Assembly (NCBI GenBank): GCA_030141605.1
Contig: JAQGDQ010000092.1
Span: 595,730 to 659,729 of the forward strand
Origin: Tubiluchus corallicola
Taxonomy: Eukaryota; Priapulida; Priapulimorpha; Priapulimorphida; Tubiluchidae
Length of the DNA stretch: 64,000 nucleotides
Reading direction: 5' to 3'
Shown: in pieces, positions 1 through 13,500 of the stretch
Layout: every line of letters starts with the position of its first letter
Position numbering within the stretch: position 1 is the stretch's first letter
Notes under the pieces: generated by a model
The model's database searches: none
What the model was told of the DNA's origin: nothing
What the model saw: only the letters and a program-made list of their open reading frames with translations
Position numbers and translations under genes: made by a program

Positions 1-1525
1 TGTTATTTCTAAGCTGAGATAATCCACATTAAAGTCGAGGTGGACCTTGCACGCTGAAAAACATAACCTTGAGAAAATCGCTAGGAAAGTTAGCCATTGT
101 TTTTTGTTGCATTTCTACAAAACACTTAGCAACCGTTTGCCAGAACTCACTGAAGCTATGTTTAAATCCAGTAGATAGCACTTCCGGAGGACGACCTGGA
201 TTTGGCAACACAAAAAACCCGAAGCAAAATGACTGCTTTCACGAGCTACTATCAGAGTTTGAAAATACAAGTTTTTTACAATTGCAGTACTAGTTTTTAG
301 CCAGAAAAGTGGGTTATAAAATTAGATTTTTAGTATTTTTTTCTTCTTTCTTGATAATTTGATGCTAAAATATAAAGGTGTGTAGTTCGGCTATAAATAA
401 ATATCATTTAGCTCACGCGCAAAAATTGCTGTCTTGGTGTTATGCACTAACTTTGAAACGTGTACCAAATATTGAATCTTTTAATAAGTTTCAGCAATTC
501 TTAGCAAGGAATGGCCTTGCAACTTGTTATGTAAGCAAACTAAGCATGATGCGAAAAACTCCTAACTCTATTTTTTTCTTTGACGATTAATTTACTGAGT
601 GCTTTTTGTTCTCTCGGTCAATTAATTGACTATGTACTAGCAAGACAGACTGCTACAGTTAGCCTGTTTCACTAATAGTATTTAAATCATGCTCATATAC
701 TTTACTTTCTGACCGTTTTCAGTGAGAGAATGTGTCGTGGAAAAATGATATCTATAGTATTCTTATGTAGTGGCACTCCCCTAATGTCTGACAGCTCCTT
801 TGAGCATGCTCAGTAATTGCTCGCTGTGCAATACTATCACACATATATAATCGTCAGTCTACTTAAGCAAGCTACCTGATGATGTGTAACAGTTGTTGTC
901 GATAGCACCATTCTTGTACATATCCATTTTTGTAATAATAACATGTTTATTTTATTGGTTTGTGTGCAACTGATATTACACATACATTGGTATGTACAAC
1001 AATACATTTATCCATAAGTCCTTTCTTTTTTATAAAATACATTTCAAACTGTCCATCTGTCATCAAAGTGGGATAACTAATTAATTAATTATCATCTGCC
1101 CTTGGTACACTAAAACTTTTAATGTTATTGGGCCAAAATGAAGGTTTTGTAATGAACTGGACCGTAACGAAGCTTGTATCCCTTCTATGGTAAGCCTATA
1201 ATTTCTCTGCAGTAAACAAGAAGCGACTTACTTGATCAGAATCACACTACAGCACACTTCATCAAAAAGCTCTTTTTGTCAATGTTAGTCATATTATTTT
1301 GTTTATTTATTAGTTGCTAAGAAATGAGCTTGTTGATGTGTAATATATCTTCCAATATTATTTATTGCTCATACGTTTTCCGGTAAGTAGCAGATGTGAT
1401 TTTGTAGGCAAGCCTGGTATTGCTGGCGATTTAAAATATTACACATGTTCCACTTAAGGTAATTAATAGTGTATTTGATTTTGTCGTAGTGTTTATAGAT
1501 TTCATGCGTAATTTCAGGTTAAAGA
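1..1525. other. Left-edge stretch and DPP3 upstream region, no supported gene
   Basis: No recognisable protein, RNA gene or repeat. Short open frames exist (69-293 and 378-590 on +, 29-211 on -), but none begins with a convincing ATG plus coding signal or resembles a family I know; they are of the size expected by chance in A+T-rich DNA. A terminal exon of a gene to the left cannot be excluded for 378-590, whose frame opens just after an AG at 376-377. The part next to DPP3 ends with a splice acceptor (AG at 1516-1517), so DPP3 probably has a non-coding first exon somewhere in 600-1500; I could not place it. Confidence 0.4.
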
Positions 1526-4500
1526 ATGTCTTCCCCTTACACTCTACCGAACAACACTCCAGTTGTACAATTAGACTGCAAAGATGCTTTTGCTGGTCTT
1601 TCTCTTAAAGAGAAGTTATATGCACATTACTTATCTAAAGCTGCTTGGTATGGCGGACTCATTGTTCTTATGCAGGTACATGTATATTAATTCACTGTGC
1701 ATAATAGCTATTACATTACATACATTGTAAATAGTAAAGTTCATCAGTTGTGTTTGTGATTATCTGCATTGCTGTGTCTAGTGTACATCTTGTGCATATG
1801 TTTTTTTATCTTTGCGAACTGCTTCATTCAGTTTATGTACAATTTTTCTGTACAATGTATGTAGGATGCACAAACCAGCTAGATGATGACAAATTGCACT
1901 ATAGGCTTACATTGTTTTTAATGCATCTAGTAATCAGGTCTGGGTTATTGTGTTATTGCGTATTAACCTTGTGGACGTGAAAAAACCTTATCAGTTCTTT
2001 CCACAAAGGCTTGCAGAAAAAAATCACGTGACACTTGCTCCTAGTTGCGAAATACTATTGTACATTTTGGTTGAAATTCACTCTCGTTTGAATATTATGC
2101 ATCCGTTCTGCATCCGTGATAAAAACCCTTGCATTATTTATTCCGCGGGTATTTTGAAAGAGTTTATAAGCAGCTGTATATGCAATAACACGGGCACTGC
2201 TTAACAATAAAATCAGTCCTAATCTGTGTCAGATATATTTTTCGTTACATTTTAGACATCACCAGAGTCGCCAGCTATCTTTTTAGTATTACAGAAGTTA
2301 TTTCGAGCGCAACCTTTGAAAATGCTAGAGGAATTGGCACGAAGCCCTTCTTGTGGCTTCACGGAAGATGAATGGAAGGTAGAAATTATATTTTTTGAAC
2401 TTTCTTAAATGCTCTGAAACAAAGTGAAACTGTGGCACCTGCTGATTTAAAACTGATCCGTACTGCAGTAGAGATCTTTGTGTATAAAAATATCAAATTG
2501 CGTATAAAGGACCTAGTATGCTGTTCAGGTCTTTTTTCATAGAAACTGAGGTCTTTGGACTCCATACAGCGGAAAAAATGAATAATTGCATATTTGCTGT
2601 TGTTTTTGAAAGTTGTAATATAAATGGCTCTATTGACCAAAATTTCTCAGTGTGTGGCCTTGATCCAAAGCACACACCTGTTGAGTTAAACTTTTATTTT
2701 CTGCAATACTGTTTTCATTTCATGCATGGGGATTGTTCAGTAATTTTTATCAAAATCATCTTTCACTTTTAGTTTGTCTATTAGTAATAAATCAGTCACT
2801 CAATCAGCTGTTTATTTCACACATAAAAGATGCATAGCAAACAAAAAGGCGATGTAGAAAATTAAAATTTGAAGTTATTTATAGATAGAGAATTTTTTAT
2901 GTATTCATTGATGTTATTCCAAAGTCTAGGGCCAGTATTAGTGATGAAGTGCTTATACAGACTAACGTTGGTCCACCAGATAAAAGAGTGCAACCATCGA
3001 ATTGACAGGCATGCACCTGAAATGTGATAATTTTATTGTTTATACGACATTTTCAAACTTAAATAATAACGTATTACTTCTAATGTATGGCAATTTGGGC
3101 TGGGATTTCATAGATTCATTGTTCTTTTGAAGGGAAGGAGAAAACATGCTGCCTGACATTACCATCACATTTTCACTTGGATGTACAAAAAATAATATCA
3201 TGTTTATTAGCACTGTCTTTTACACTGATAAGTGATTTTTTGCAAAGCAACCCCACACTGAGTCACTCGTCTGCAGCATTGTTTTGAAAATGCAAATGTA
3301 GGAATATAGAAAAAAGGTGTCACTGCTCAGTGATGACTGAAGTGAAACTAATTACTCAATTTTTTTTAATCCCATGCTAAAATTATAACAATTAAAAAAA
3401 CATTAATTGTACTAACATTCCACTGTAAAGTTTTCGCAACGTAACTGAAACAGGTAAATGTGATGCACGAAATGCACAAAACACATCAATTTGCTCATTT
3501 TGCAGCGTTTTAAATTTTAATGTGCTTTTTGTTTAGTACAAGTAGCTCGTGCTGTACATGATTGTGTCACTGAATCCGCCGGGAAATTTTGCTCGAAGGC
3601 CATTCACAGCGGGTTTTTGCAAAATTGTTCAAATGCATTTTAATGCTGTGATTGCACAAATTGTTCGTAGGTAAGAAACTCGCGAAAGGCTTCGTGAATC
3701 GCACTTTAGAAAGTGCTAATGAACATGTTAGTGAACCCAGCACTTTTGCCAAATCTCATTGTTTTTAAGGCACTAATAATATCTGAAACCGATACATATA
3801 TAAAATCATTATTAATCTCATTAATGTATTTTTCTAGTTTCTACTTCACTGTTTATAACAGGATTCAGGAGGCTGTTATGATGGGCGCCCCATGCGTTTG
3901 GAATGTTTGAGTATCGGAAATGTCACTCTTAGTATTAGAAATGTGTGACTTTTTAGCATTAAATTTTCTGATACTTTTCAAGAAAGGCAAATGATTCTTA
4001 TTAGCTGACCATTGGCTAGCGACTCTATAGCCGTGCTATCATTATGTTTTTTACAATATCTTAATGCATTTTTAAATTTATACCTATTTTATTTCGCGTA
4101 TGTGTACAAAGTCCCTTGTCGGGGTTTTTATAAATTTTAATTCCAGTGCTTGCTGAAGTTTGTTTTTGTTTTGCAGGCTTTACTGATCTATGCCTCAGGT
4201 GTCTATACAAATATGGGAAATTACAAGGGATTTGGCGATACAAAGTTTATTCCAAATTTGCCTCAGGTATTAAAGAAAGACATATTACATTAATTGTCAT
4301 ATGGGCTGTTACAATAAAAAAGCAACAAGTTTGTGGATTGTAGTATATTCAAGCATGTCGTCCAATTTTTGCCCATTACTCAGATTTTTTTTGCTTGCAG
4401 AAATCTCGTGAATAAATTAGAATCTTGGCAGTATGCCAGTCTAATTAGCTTTTTGAGATAATATTCATCGATCACGTTCACTTAGTTGTGAATAGATCTG

Positions 4501-7500
4501 AGAAGCTAGTAGCTAATGTGTTCAAAAACACGGATGCCTTTTCGTATTCGTGCATGGGCTGCATTATACCCCATCTGGAGTCCTGGTGTTTTACCTTTTG
4601 CCACAAAAGTAGCTTGGACATGGATATGTTCCTCTCACTATCTAAATACTAAACAGAGCTGATTTTGTTAGCACTGTTGAATCAGTTGTGAGCACTTTCT
4701 AAAGGTAAATAACTGCAAATGGTGTGCCAAAGACTTTGGAATGAACATTAGAAGCAATTTTTGTGTTGCCATTGACTGATCAAGTACATAGGCTTCCTGG
4801 TTTCGCAGATATCTTTTCACAGCAAGCAGGTTACCCATTGTACTAAATTTGTTCCTTGTCAAAAAAGAGTGTCTGGACCTCCTGGACCCTTGTCCCACTG
4901 GATCCACAACTAACACCTTATTGTGGATTTCTAGGAAAAGCTCGAAAAACTTATACAGCAGAATATAGCATTGATGACACAGCCGCACATGGAGGAACTC
5001 TGGAGTTATTGCTCTACTGCCATGTATTCATTGACTGAGCGAGAAAAAGAACTCGGGTTGGGAGAAAATGTAAGTAACCTCTTTTGGAAACGTGATGAGG
5101 TCATGTTTTTTATTCTGAGTGTATTTGTCCCTGTGAGCCCTCGAGACTCGAGGTAATTAAAGAGTAGCTATTACATTTTACACTGAATCTGGTTAGTGGT
5201 TGGGTTCACATCAATTTTAACATATATATAGTGGGACTTGGAAACAGGGATTACATCCATATTTATTTGATTCAAATTTACATGGGTGAATGCGAATTGT
5301 TTAATATTATCTGTCGGCAAACACTAGACAGTTATGTTTACATCTGATTAATATTGTTAAGCTTGCATAAGTTTGTGCTGTGAGGCATTTTGTTTCCCAG
5401 AAGTAGATTATAGCTAAATGGCCTAGCTTTCGAAATTGATGGAGTTTAGATGAAAGTAATTAGCCAATGATGTCTGGCTATTGATAATATGTAGATAATA
5501 ATAAATATTGGTTAATCAGGGTTTTTACTTGTTTTATGTGTTTTTGTCTATTGGTAATATGCCAAATAATAACATATATTGGTTAATCAGTGGATTTTAC
5601 TTGTTTTGTGTGTTTTATAGCTGAAAAGTTGTAGCTTATAAGAATACTCACTTCATATTGAAAAAGAAATGGATAGCCTTCCCTACTTGAAGAACTCTAG
5701 AGATAGTATCTAATTGCTAGATTACTTTTTGGGTGAAATCTGTACAATACTTCATAATTTTTGCATTTTCTTTTAGGGCGTTAGCACATATTTTTCTGCC
5801 AATTGTACGAAGAAAGATGCTGAACTTGCTCAAAAGTTTATGGATGATAAGGTGATAACTGTTAATTGTATATGCAAATCAAGCAAGATTAATTGAACAC
5901 TGTTGATGAGCTTATTAAGATACTTCTGAATCTCTATGGTTATACAACTGCCTTTTTTTGTATAGACAAAAAGTAAAAGTTTTGAAAATTCTCCTGCTTT
6001 TCATGCAAGTTTCCATTTTGAGATAATTTAGCAAGATTCCAGCATGACTTCATTAGTTTGAAATCCTTAATCTGGATCCTGAATATGCATACATTTTCAT
6101 TGTTTTGGCACTCTGTAAGCTAAAATCCATGGAATCTATTTAATGGAGATGGCTGTGGCATGACTGAAGTTTAGCTCATTTTCCTGTATGATCACCTAAA
6201 ATGAAATACTGACCTGGCAGCAGTGTCTTAGCTATGTCCCTGAATGAAGTAAATGGTAGGGGTATTATGACAAGTGAAACACATTTTCCCGACATTCACC
6301 TACCATTTACTGATTAGATTCAACATTACTTAATGTTGCTCACTAAGCATATGCTTTAACTATTAAACTAATCAATTATTCCCACACTTGTTGTTGCAGA
6401 TGTATGCAGTCGGTGTTATGAGCCAATGTCTTGCACTTGTCTGAATTTGTTTTGACATATTTAGCATACAAACTGTTTTACATCTACACGTTTATATGCA
6501 GTAGTTTTTTTTGTAGGGTATAAGTCCATATAATACACGCCTTTTCAAAGTACAAAGAAATGAAAAGCCTTGTTATGAAGTTAGACTTGCCTCTGTTTAC
6601 ACGCTGGGTAAGCAACTTTAGAATTTTTAAATAAATTATTGTATTACTAGTTTTAAGCAGCTCGGCTCTGCGTTTGAGCTAAAACTACAAATTTGACAAT
6701 TAAGTTAAACATTGTGTTAAAGTACGCAATTAAGCTGTATGGCCTACTGGTTGTTGCTTGCTGACAAATGAATCCCATTTGTTCTGACGGACACGGTATG
6801 CTGTAGCTTAGATGTACTACCAAAAAGTTGGTAAAATTGAACGTGAAGTCTTACCTTCGGTATTAGATGAATTACTCTTTTGACAGCTATCTTCAAACTT
6901 CACAACACTTCAAATCTTGGTTTTATCCACGTTTGGCAAATAAATGTACAATTTTTTTTTACATATTACTTACAACTAACTAGTTTGCAACAATTTTTAA
7001 TGTAGGAATTTAGCTGATCTACTAAAAAAAATTCTTGCCTTATATTGTCTGACATTGCCATAATTCTGTGTCAATGTAGCGTGTATGTTTTGAAGATACT
7101 CTGAACAGTGATGCAGACATGACAGAATTCTTAGGAGACTGCGAATTTATTGGAGAATCGTTTTCAGTAACGAGAGGAGACTACTCAAAACTTATGTGTT
7201 ATGTAACGAAATATCTACAAAAGGCTAAGGTAAATGTTCCTACCATTTTAACTCATTCCTGTAGATTCTTCATTAAGTATCCATAATTTTGTGATAAATT
7301 TTACTATGTGCAAGGTGCAAACTCACTTTTAGAAGTAGCGATGTCTTTTGTGTATGACTGGATCTGACCAAACAATGATCGAAGAAAAATTAAGACCAAC
7401 TGTGTAACATGGAACACTAAAAATACCTTAACTACGGCTGCAAAACTTCTATTTGATTATGTGGGGAAAAATATTAAGAAGTTTTTATGTATAAATGAAA

Positions 7501-10500
7501 TGCTGAATAATGAGTACCAACACTGATTTCTTTGTACCAAGACTCAGAATAAATTACTTAGTTGCAGGTAAGTAGTTAGTTGATTTTCTTAAAGCCACAA
7601 TTTTTTATGTGCATAGCTGGAAAGAAAGATTCGTAGTTAGTTATTATAGCTTCTTATTATTATTTTTTGCTATACTTTTTTACTGTTATTACTGTCCATG
7701 GCCAAACATTTTGAAAGGCCAAAGTGCAACTTTTATAATTCCTTCTAATAAATCTGTCAGATAAAAATGATGCCCTGCAACTTCTCACTCAGCTAGACAA
7801 GTCTGTTAATTTAGACTCAAAATTAGTTTAGTACAGAGAATTTTTTTTACCAAATGCCTTGTGTAGTATGAAAAAAACTGCAGATAGGTTTCACCTCTTC
7901 TCTCTGCTGATGTTTTCTAATCAATTTTTTTATTTTTAATTTTTCTAGCAATATGCGGCAAATGAATGTGAAGAAGCCATGTTAACGAATTATATAAATA
8001 GTTTCACTACCGGTTCACTGCCAGCTCATAAAGATGGATCTCGACATTGGATTAAAGACAAAGGACCCATCGTTGAAACGTAAATTTTACTGTACACAAA
8101 GAGTAGTTAAGTTGGAGATCCAAAGATGCCAGATACATTGTTCATTAGTAATTAATATTTTCAAAACCCCAAAAAGTTCTTCCATTTTTGGTATTAAAAT
8201 CTGAATTGCATTTGAAAATTTAGGAATGGTATATTAAAGTGCATTGATTTATCCTTGTTGACTTAAAATCTATACTAATGATAGTAGTAGTAGCAGTAGT
8301 AGTAGTGATTTTATTTACACAGTAAATAAATCATTACAATGAATTTTGCCAAGAAGCCCTCTAAAAACAATCAGCGGACGAACCAAAGGGCACCTGTGAT
8401 AATTATATCTAAATCGATAACATTGGCAATTATCGGTTCACTTTTAAAATCATATGAGCATATTTACACATGGACATACTGTTATTGCAATTGTCAAAAA
8501 AGCTTATTAAATTGGTAAAGTTCAAATCTTTATAAATGTTTTTCTTATTTCCTCTATTTTTGCACTGTCACACACAACATGGTTTTCAATTTGCACAGTT
8601 TGATACAGTTTTCGGCTTGTATTGAACTTTGTTGCTTAACGTGTCTAGTTGACTAATTTGTAGTGAGGTTTAGGGCTGCCAAGTTTATTAAATTTAGTAA
8701 ACGTTTACATGACAGCTACTAAACGAAACGATTCCATTTACATGCTGTAGCTATTTGTGTACTGTAAAACATGAAATTAATGTCTACTGGAAATGTCTGC
8801 GAATTTTACGTGGACGGCCTTGATGCAATAATTTCCAGGCACATAAATTACACTAGTGATGAAGGTGCTGGCAAATGTGCAAATGCTTGTTTAGCACTGC
8901 TAAATTCAGACAACATTATTAACATAATCGCATTGCTAGTAATGTGTCTTACTGTACGGGTGCTCACCAAACCAATGATTATGAAATGAAGACATAAATT
9001 TCCATTAATTTTTTTCCTGATAATTTGTTTAGAATCATGTATCCCAAAAATATAACTTCACAAAGAAGGCTTTGAAACCCAAATCCGATAAATTCGACTC
9101 GTATTTTTTACTATGACATGACAGTACTATACAAAGATGTGTTCTTTGGGCATGAACAATACCGCCTCACGCAATATCGCCTTTTATCATGCAGTATATT
9201 GGCTTTTTTTATCTGTATGATCCAGCTTCGAATACAATGTCTAGACTGATTAATTAATCACTGCTGCTAGACGATTCACTAATTACTGCTGCGAGACAAA
9301 ACTGTTTACATTGATATTTTGACATGGCATTCCAATCTAACATTTTGATGACCTGACATTGTAAATTTACTTCTAAATATTGGCAGTGATTTAAGTGTTG
9401 TATAATACGAGCTTGTATTCGCTTTTTTAAGCCATAAACGTATGCTGTAATATCTAACTATTTATTACAACTGGAAAGGTTTAGGAAGGAATTTTAATGA
9501 AAAGTTCTGTGCTCTTAGCATGTTCATATTTAGTATCTTTTATAGATAATAAAAATGCATTATAAATTTGTAGATTTAAAAAAAATTGTTAGACTTTAAT
9601 GTCAACTTTTTTTGTTCACTAAATTTAGACGGTATTACCGTCTGGTTATCAACAAAATGAAATGTCGCTAAAGATCACAAGGAAAGGCGATTTGCATAAA
9701 AGCTTGACAAAGAAGGAGAAAATTTGTCTAAAAACTGTCGTAAAATTGTCCACATTTAACCATTGCTGTATTTTTCCAGGTACATTGGATTCATTGAATC
9801 GTATCGAGATCCAGTTGGTGTTCGTGGAGAATTTGAAGGTTAGTTTTAGCTTAATTAACTCATTTAAATAGCCTTTTAGGGTTCTTCGCTTTAGAAGTGA
9901 TACGATAACTCACACCGATTTTGCTTGTGTTTTGTAGCTGCATTTGGCAAAATGTATGACGCTTACATTAGTGCTATGGTGCCTGAACATTTCAGTTACT
10001 TTAACAAAGTCACTCAAAGTTTGCGAGTTCCATTCTGGTGTGGAGAGTCAGAACCAGGGCCGGATTGTGGCTTTTAGGGGCCCCTAGGCTAATGAAATTA
10101 TGGGGCCTCCTCAGATGGAGTCACCCTCTAACTCGCCCACAACAGTCTTGAATAATTTTTGTGCGTGATACATTTTACTGATAGTTACCTAGCTTGAAGT
10201 AAACTTCTTTAAATGCACTAGAATAGCTATTTTTCATTTGTCAATAAAAACATTCTTTAAGAAATACCACTGTTTTACTATTAATTGCAAACCAAATTAG
10301 TAACATATTTCAGCATAGTGAAAAAGAGATTTAAGGGGTCCTAGGCTACAGCCTATAATAGCCTATGGGATAATCCGGCCCTGGTCAGAACAAAGACCGA
10401 ATACCGATCAATCACTAGTTGTAATTTTTTTGCAGATTTGTTGATCTGATCAAAATAGATCAAGAAATAAATTTGTACTATTGACAGAGTCTACAAATTC

Positions 10501-13500
10501 TTAGTAGCAAGAAAAGTATTAATTGGTGAAAATGTTCCACGACAATTCATTTCTTGTTCCTTTTCATTACTGTTAGTGACTATTAAAATTAGTATTTGTA
10601 TGTTTTTTGTCACGTTGGCAGTTTTTGCATACATATACATTGCAGATGTCTAATCAAATTATTGATGATGAATGAAGCCAAAATGAAGTGTGAAGTGAAA
10701 TACCACATTTCATAAATAACATCTTTTATCATACTGACTAAGAATTTTTTAGCAGTAATTAAATTCGTTTTGGTCGAAGCATGTTCTATATTAAATTTTG
10801 TAGATATAAGGCCAGGTATAGGTGCCGATCAGTCAAATGTGTTTTCTAATCGATCTTAGGTTTTTCTTCCGATACTGTTCGGTCACCGGTCACCAATACT
10901 TGATCGGATTGGTACACCGCTAGTCAAACTAACATTGTCACGTTACTTTTGAAAAATATTAAGTGTGAGATGGCTTGTTTGGAACATTATCTAACAATGG
11001 CATGCTAATTTAAACCAGTTTTGGATGGCTTATTGTGTGTGAAACTACGCATGTACATCCAACTTGCTTCAAAATTTACCTAATATAGAATTTCCTTCTT
11101 TTAGGCTTTGTTGCCATTGTGAATAAGAAAATGAGCCAGAAGTTTCAGATGCTTGTGGAATTAGCAGAAACGTTTCTAAAGCGGCTGCCGTGGGGAATGG
11201 ATTACGAGAAGGATAAATTTCTGAAGCCGGATTTCACATCTCTAGACATTCTGGCATTTGCGGGTAGTGGCGTTCCAGCAGGAATCAATATACCCAACTG
11301 TATGTATAAAATTCATATTACCATGTTTCGGAATTATTGCCGTTGATATTGTTGTTGAATAAAAATTTGGAATTAACTTGGCATTATGCAAAAGTTCTTA
11401 AATGACTTCAAAGCTTCACAAAACATCAAATATAAAATAACAACTATGGTTAGGGATGCATTATTTTCCAGCTGACTTAGGCAAAAAATGGATCAAATTA
11501 AATCCATGATCTGATGACATGTTAGAATCTATGACCAGTGTCGAGAACAATGCCAGTATGCCGCTTCTCGTGTAAAAGTGTTTATTTGTGGTTACTTGGA
11601 TCTGCTCTTGCAAACCTGTTTCATAGTATACATTTAACTCTATGTCAACTAGTTTACATAGCATGTGTAATCACTTGCATATAGGCTTCTTTCTCAGAAG
11701 GTATACATAGTTTTAATCTTGCCAAGATTTTTCTAGCTAACTTTGGGTGTCATACTATGACATTATGACATTCTGCCCCTCCTCTTGGTATGTAGGCATT
11801 ATATTTGTATTTTGTAGTGTTTATGTAAACTGTTTCACTCGTGCTCATTTTGATTTAGTCGTTAGCTTAATGTAGCCAATGGCTGATACGTAGCATTTAG
11901 CTCTATTTTTCTCTGCTTAAAACATAGCATTTAGCTGTATTTATTCGCGTCACCATTATCATGTAATCATTGTAAATATCACTTGTTAAATATTCATGTA
12001 ATGTTAAAATAACTATGCGCATATTTTAAATCTATCGTTCTTGTTTTCTTTAAATGGCATTACTACTCAGAATTTTGATATTAACAAACTTTATTCTAAT
12101 CATATATTTGCACCTCGCAAAATGTGGATTTGGACTTTAAAACACCAGGGTTTTTGGTCGCCCAATAATTTCTTTCCTCCCTTTCCTAAAATTTCAACAA
12201 TATTTACAAAAAACAAAAACCTAATCCGCTTTCGCTACAAACCGCTTTGAGGTCAGTTTACTTTTAAACTCCTTTGAGCATTGTCGTTTTACTTTTTGGA
12301 ATTAAGCTTTTGACTGGTTGAGTATCATGCAACATGCTTGTAATTTCTTTTTAATATTCTAGTCAAAAAACCACATCTGTTTGTCTTTTCTTGTATTATT
12401 TAAATCAATGATATCTTCTATTTTAATTACACATAAATTTTTATTAGTATGATTACATTCCTATTGTCAGATGATGACATTCGTCAAAATGAGGGATTCA
12501 AGAATGTGTCTCTAGGCAACGTGCTTAATGCTGGCTATAAGGAAGATACAATCACGTTCCTTAGTGAACAAGATAAAGTAAGATTTATATTTTTTTAGTT
12601 GCAGTTTTGTTTAACACTAAAATGTGAAGAGTGCTTCAAATGTGAAAATGAAATACACTTAGTGTAGGGCACAGGAAATCAGACATTTTGTTCTATCAGG
12701 ACGCTTGTTTTCTGTAAGTGGTTATGCTTAAACAAGTATCCTAGCCTCTTATTTAAATTACCTTTGTTTGCTAAAATTACTTTTTGTAATCTTTTTTTAA
12801 AATTATTACAATCCCAAACAAATTTCATAGCATGCACTTTTGCTCATGCTATGTATGAAGAGCATGTATGAAACTTGTTTCGGATTGTAATAATTTTAAG
12901 AAATAATTACCAAACATTTTTGTAATTGCTGGTTAGCTAGCGAAATATAATTGAATTTTTGTAATGCTCACAGAGCAATTAAAATTGTAAGTTTTTATAT
13001 TTGTGTAAAACTACAGTTGAGCTACATTGTATAGAAGATTGAAATTCGTAATAACTTACTATAGTGAATGTTTGTGATGTTACGATTTGCTTCATCGTTG
13101 TAATAAACCTGTAGATAATGCATGAATTTTAATGTCGTTATAGTTTCTGTGCATATTCATTCACCTTTTTAAATTGATGTCATTAATCTTTTCTTTGCAT
13201 GTCTTTTGGAAGCTATCTTACTGTGTAAAATGCAAAATTGTTGTTAACACCAATATTTATAGGGTAAATGTAAAATTGTTGTTTTTGTTTGATGTTGATT
13301 TTTCACATAACTTTGTCTGCTTATTTATGTGCTTTTTTGCAGGAATTATATAAGAACTTCCGGATTCCAGCATTTGAGGTACAGGTGGGATTGCATGAGC
13401 TCCTTGGTCATGGAAGCGGAAAGCTCTTTCAAGCTGACAAGGCAGGGAAACTGAATTTTGATGTTGATAAAATCGCTAATCTTATCACAGGAGAGAAGGT

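Noticed and set aside
29-211. Minus-strand 60-codon frame and overlapping plus frame 69-293
   Set aside because: Two overlapping frames on opposite strands, no family resemblance, size expected by chance in this composition; no consistent exon structure.
378-590. Plus-strand 70-codon frame that looks mildly protein-like
   Set aside because: Begins with GTG, not ATG; the acceptor before it is poor and no upstream exon is available. Kept only as a remark in the left-edge entry.
7080-7095. Upstream acceptor for DPP3 exon 7 (TAG ending 7079)
   Set aside because: Gives a frame conflict with the only canonical donor of exon 6 and adds residues absent from the family; the site ending 7095 fits phase and length.
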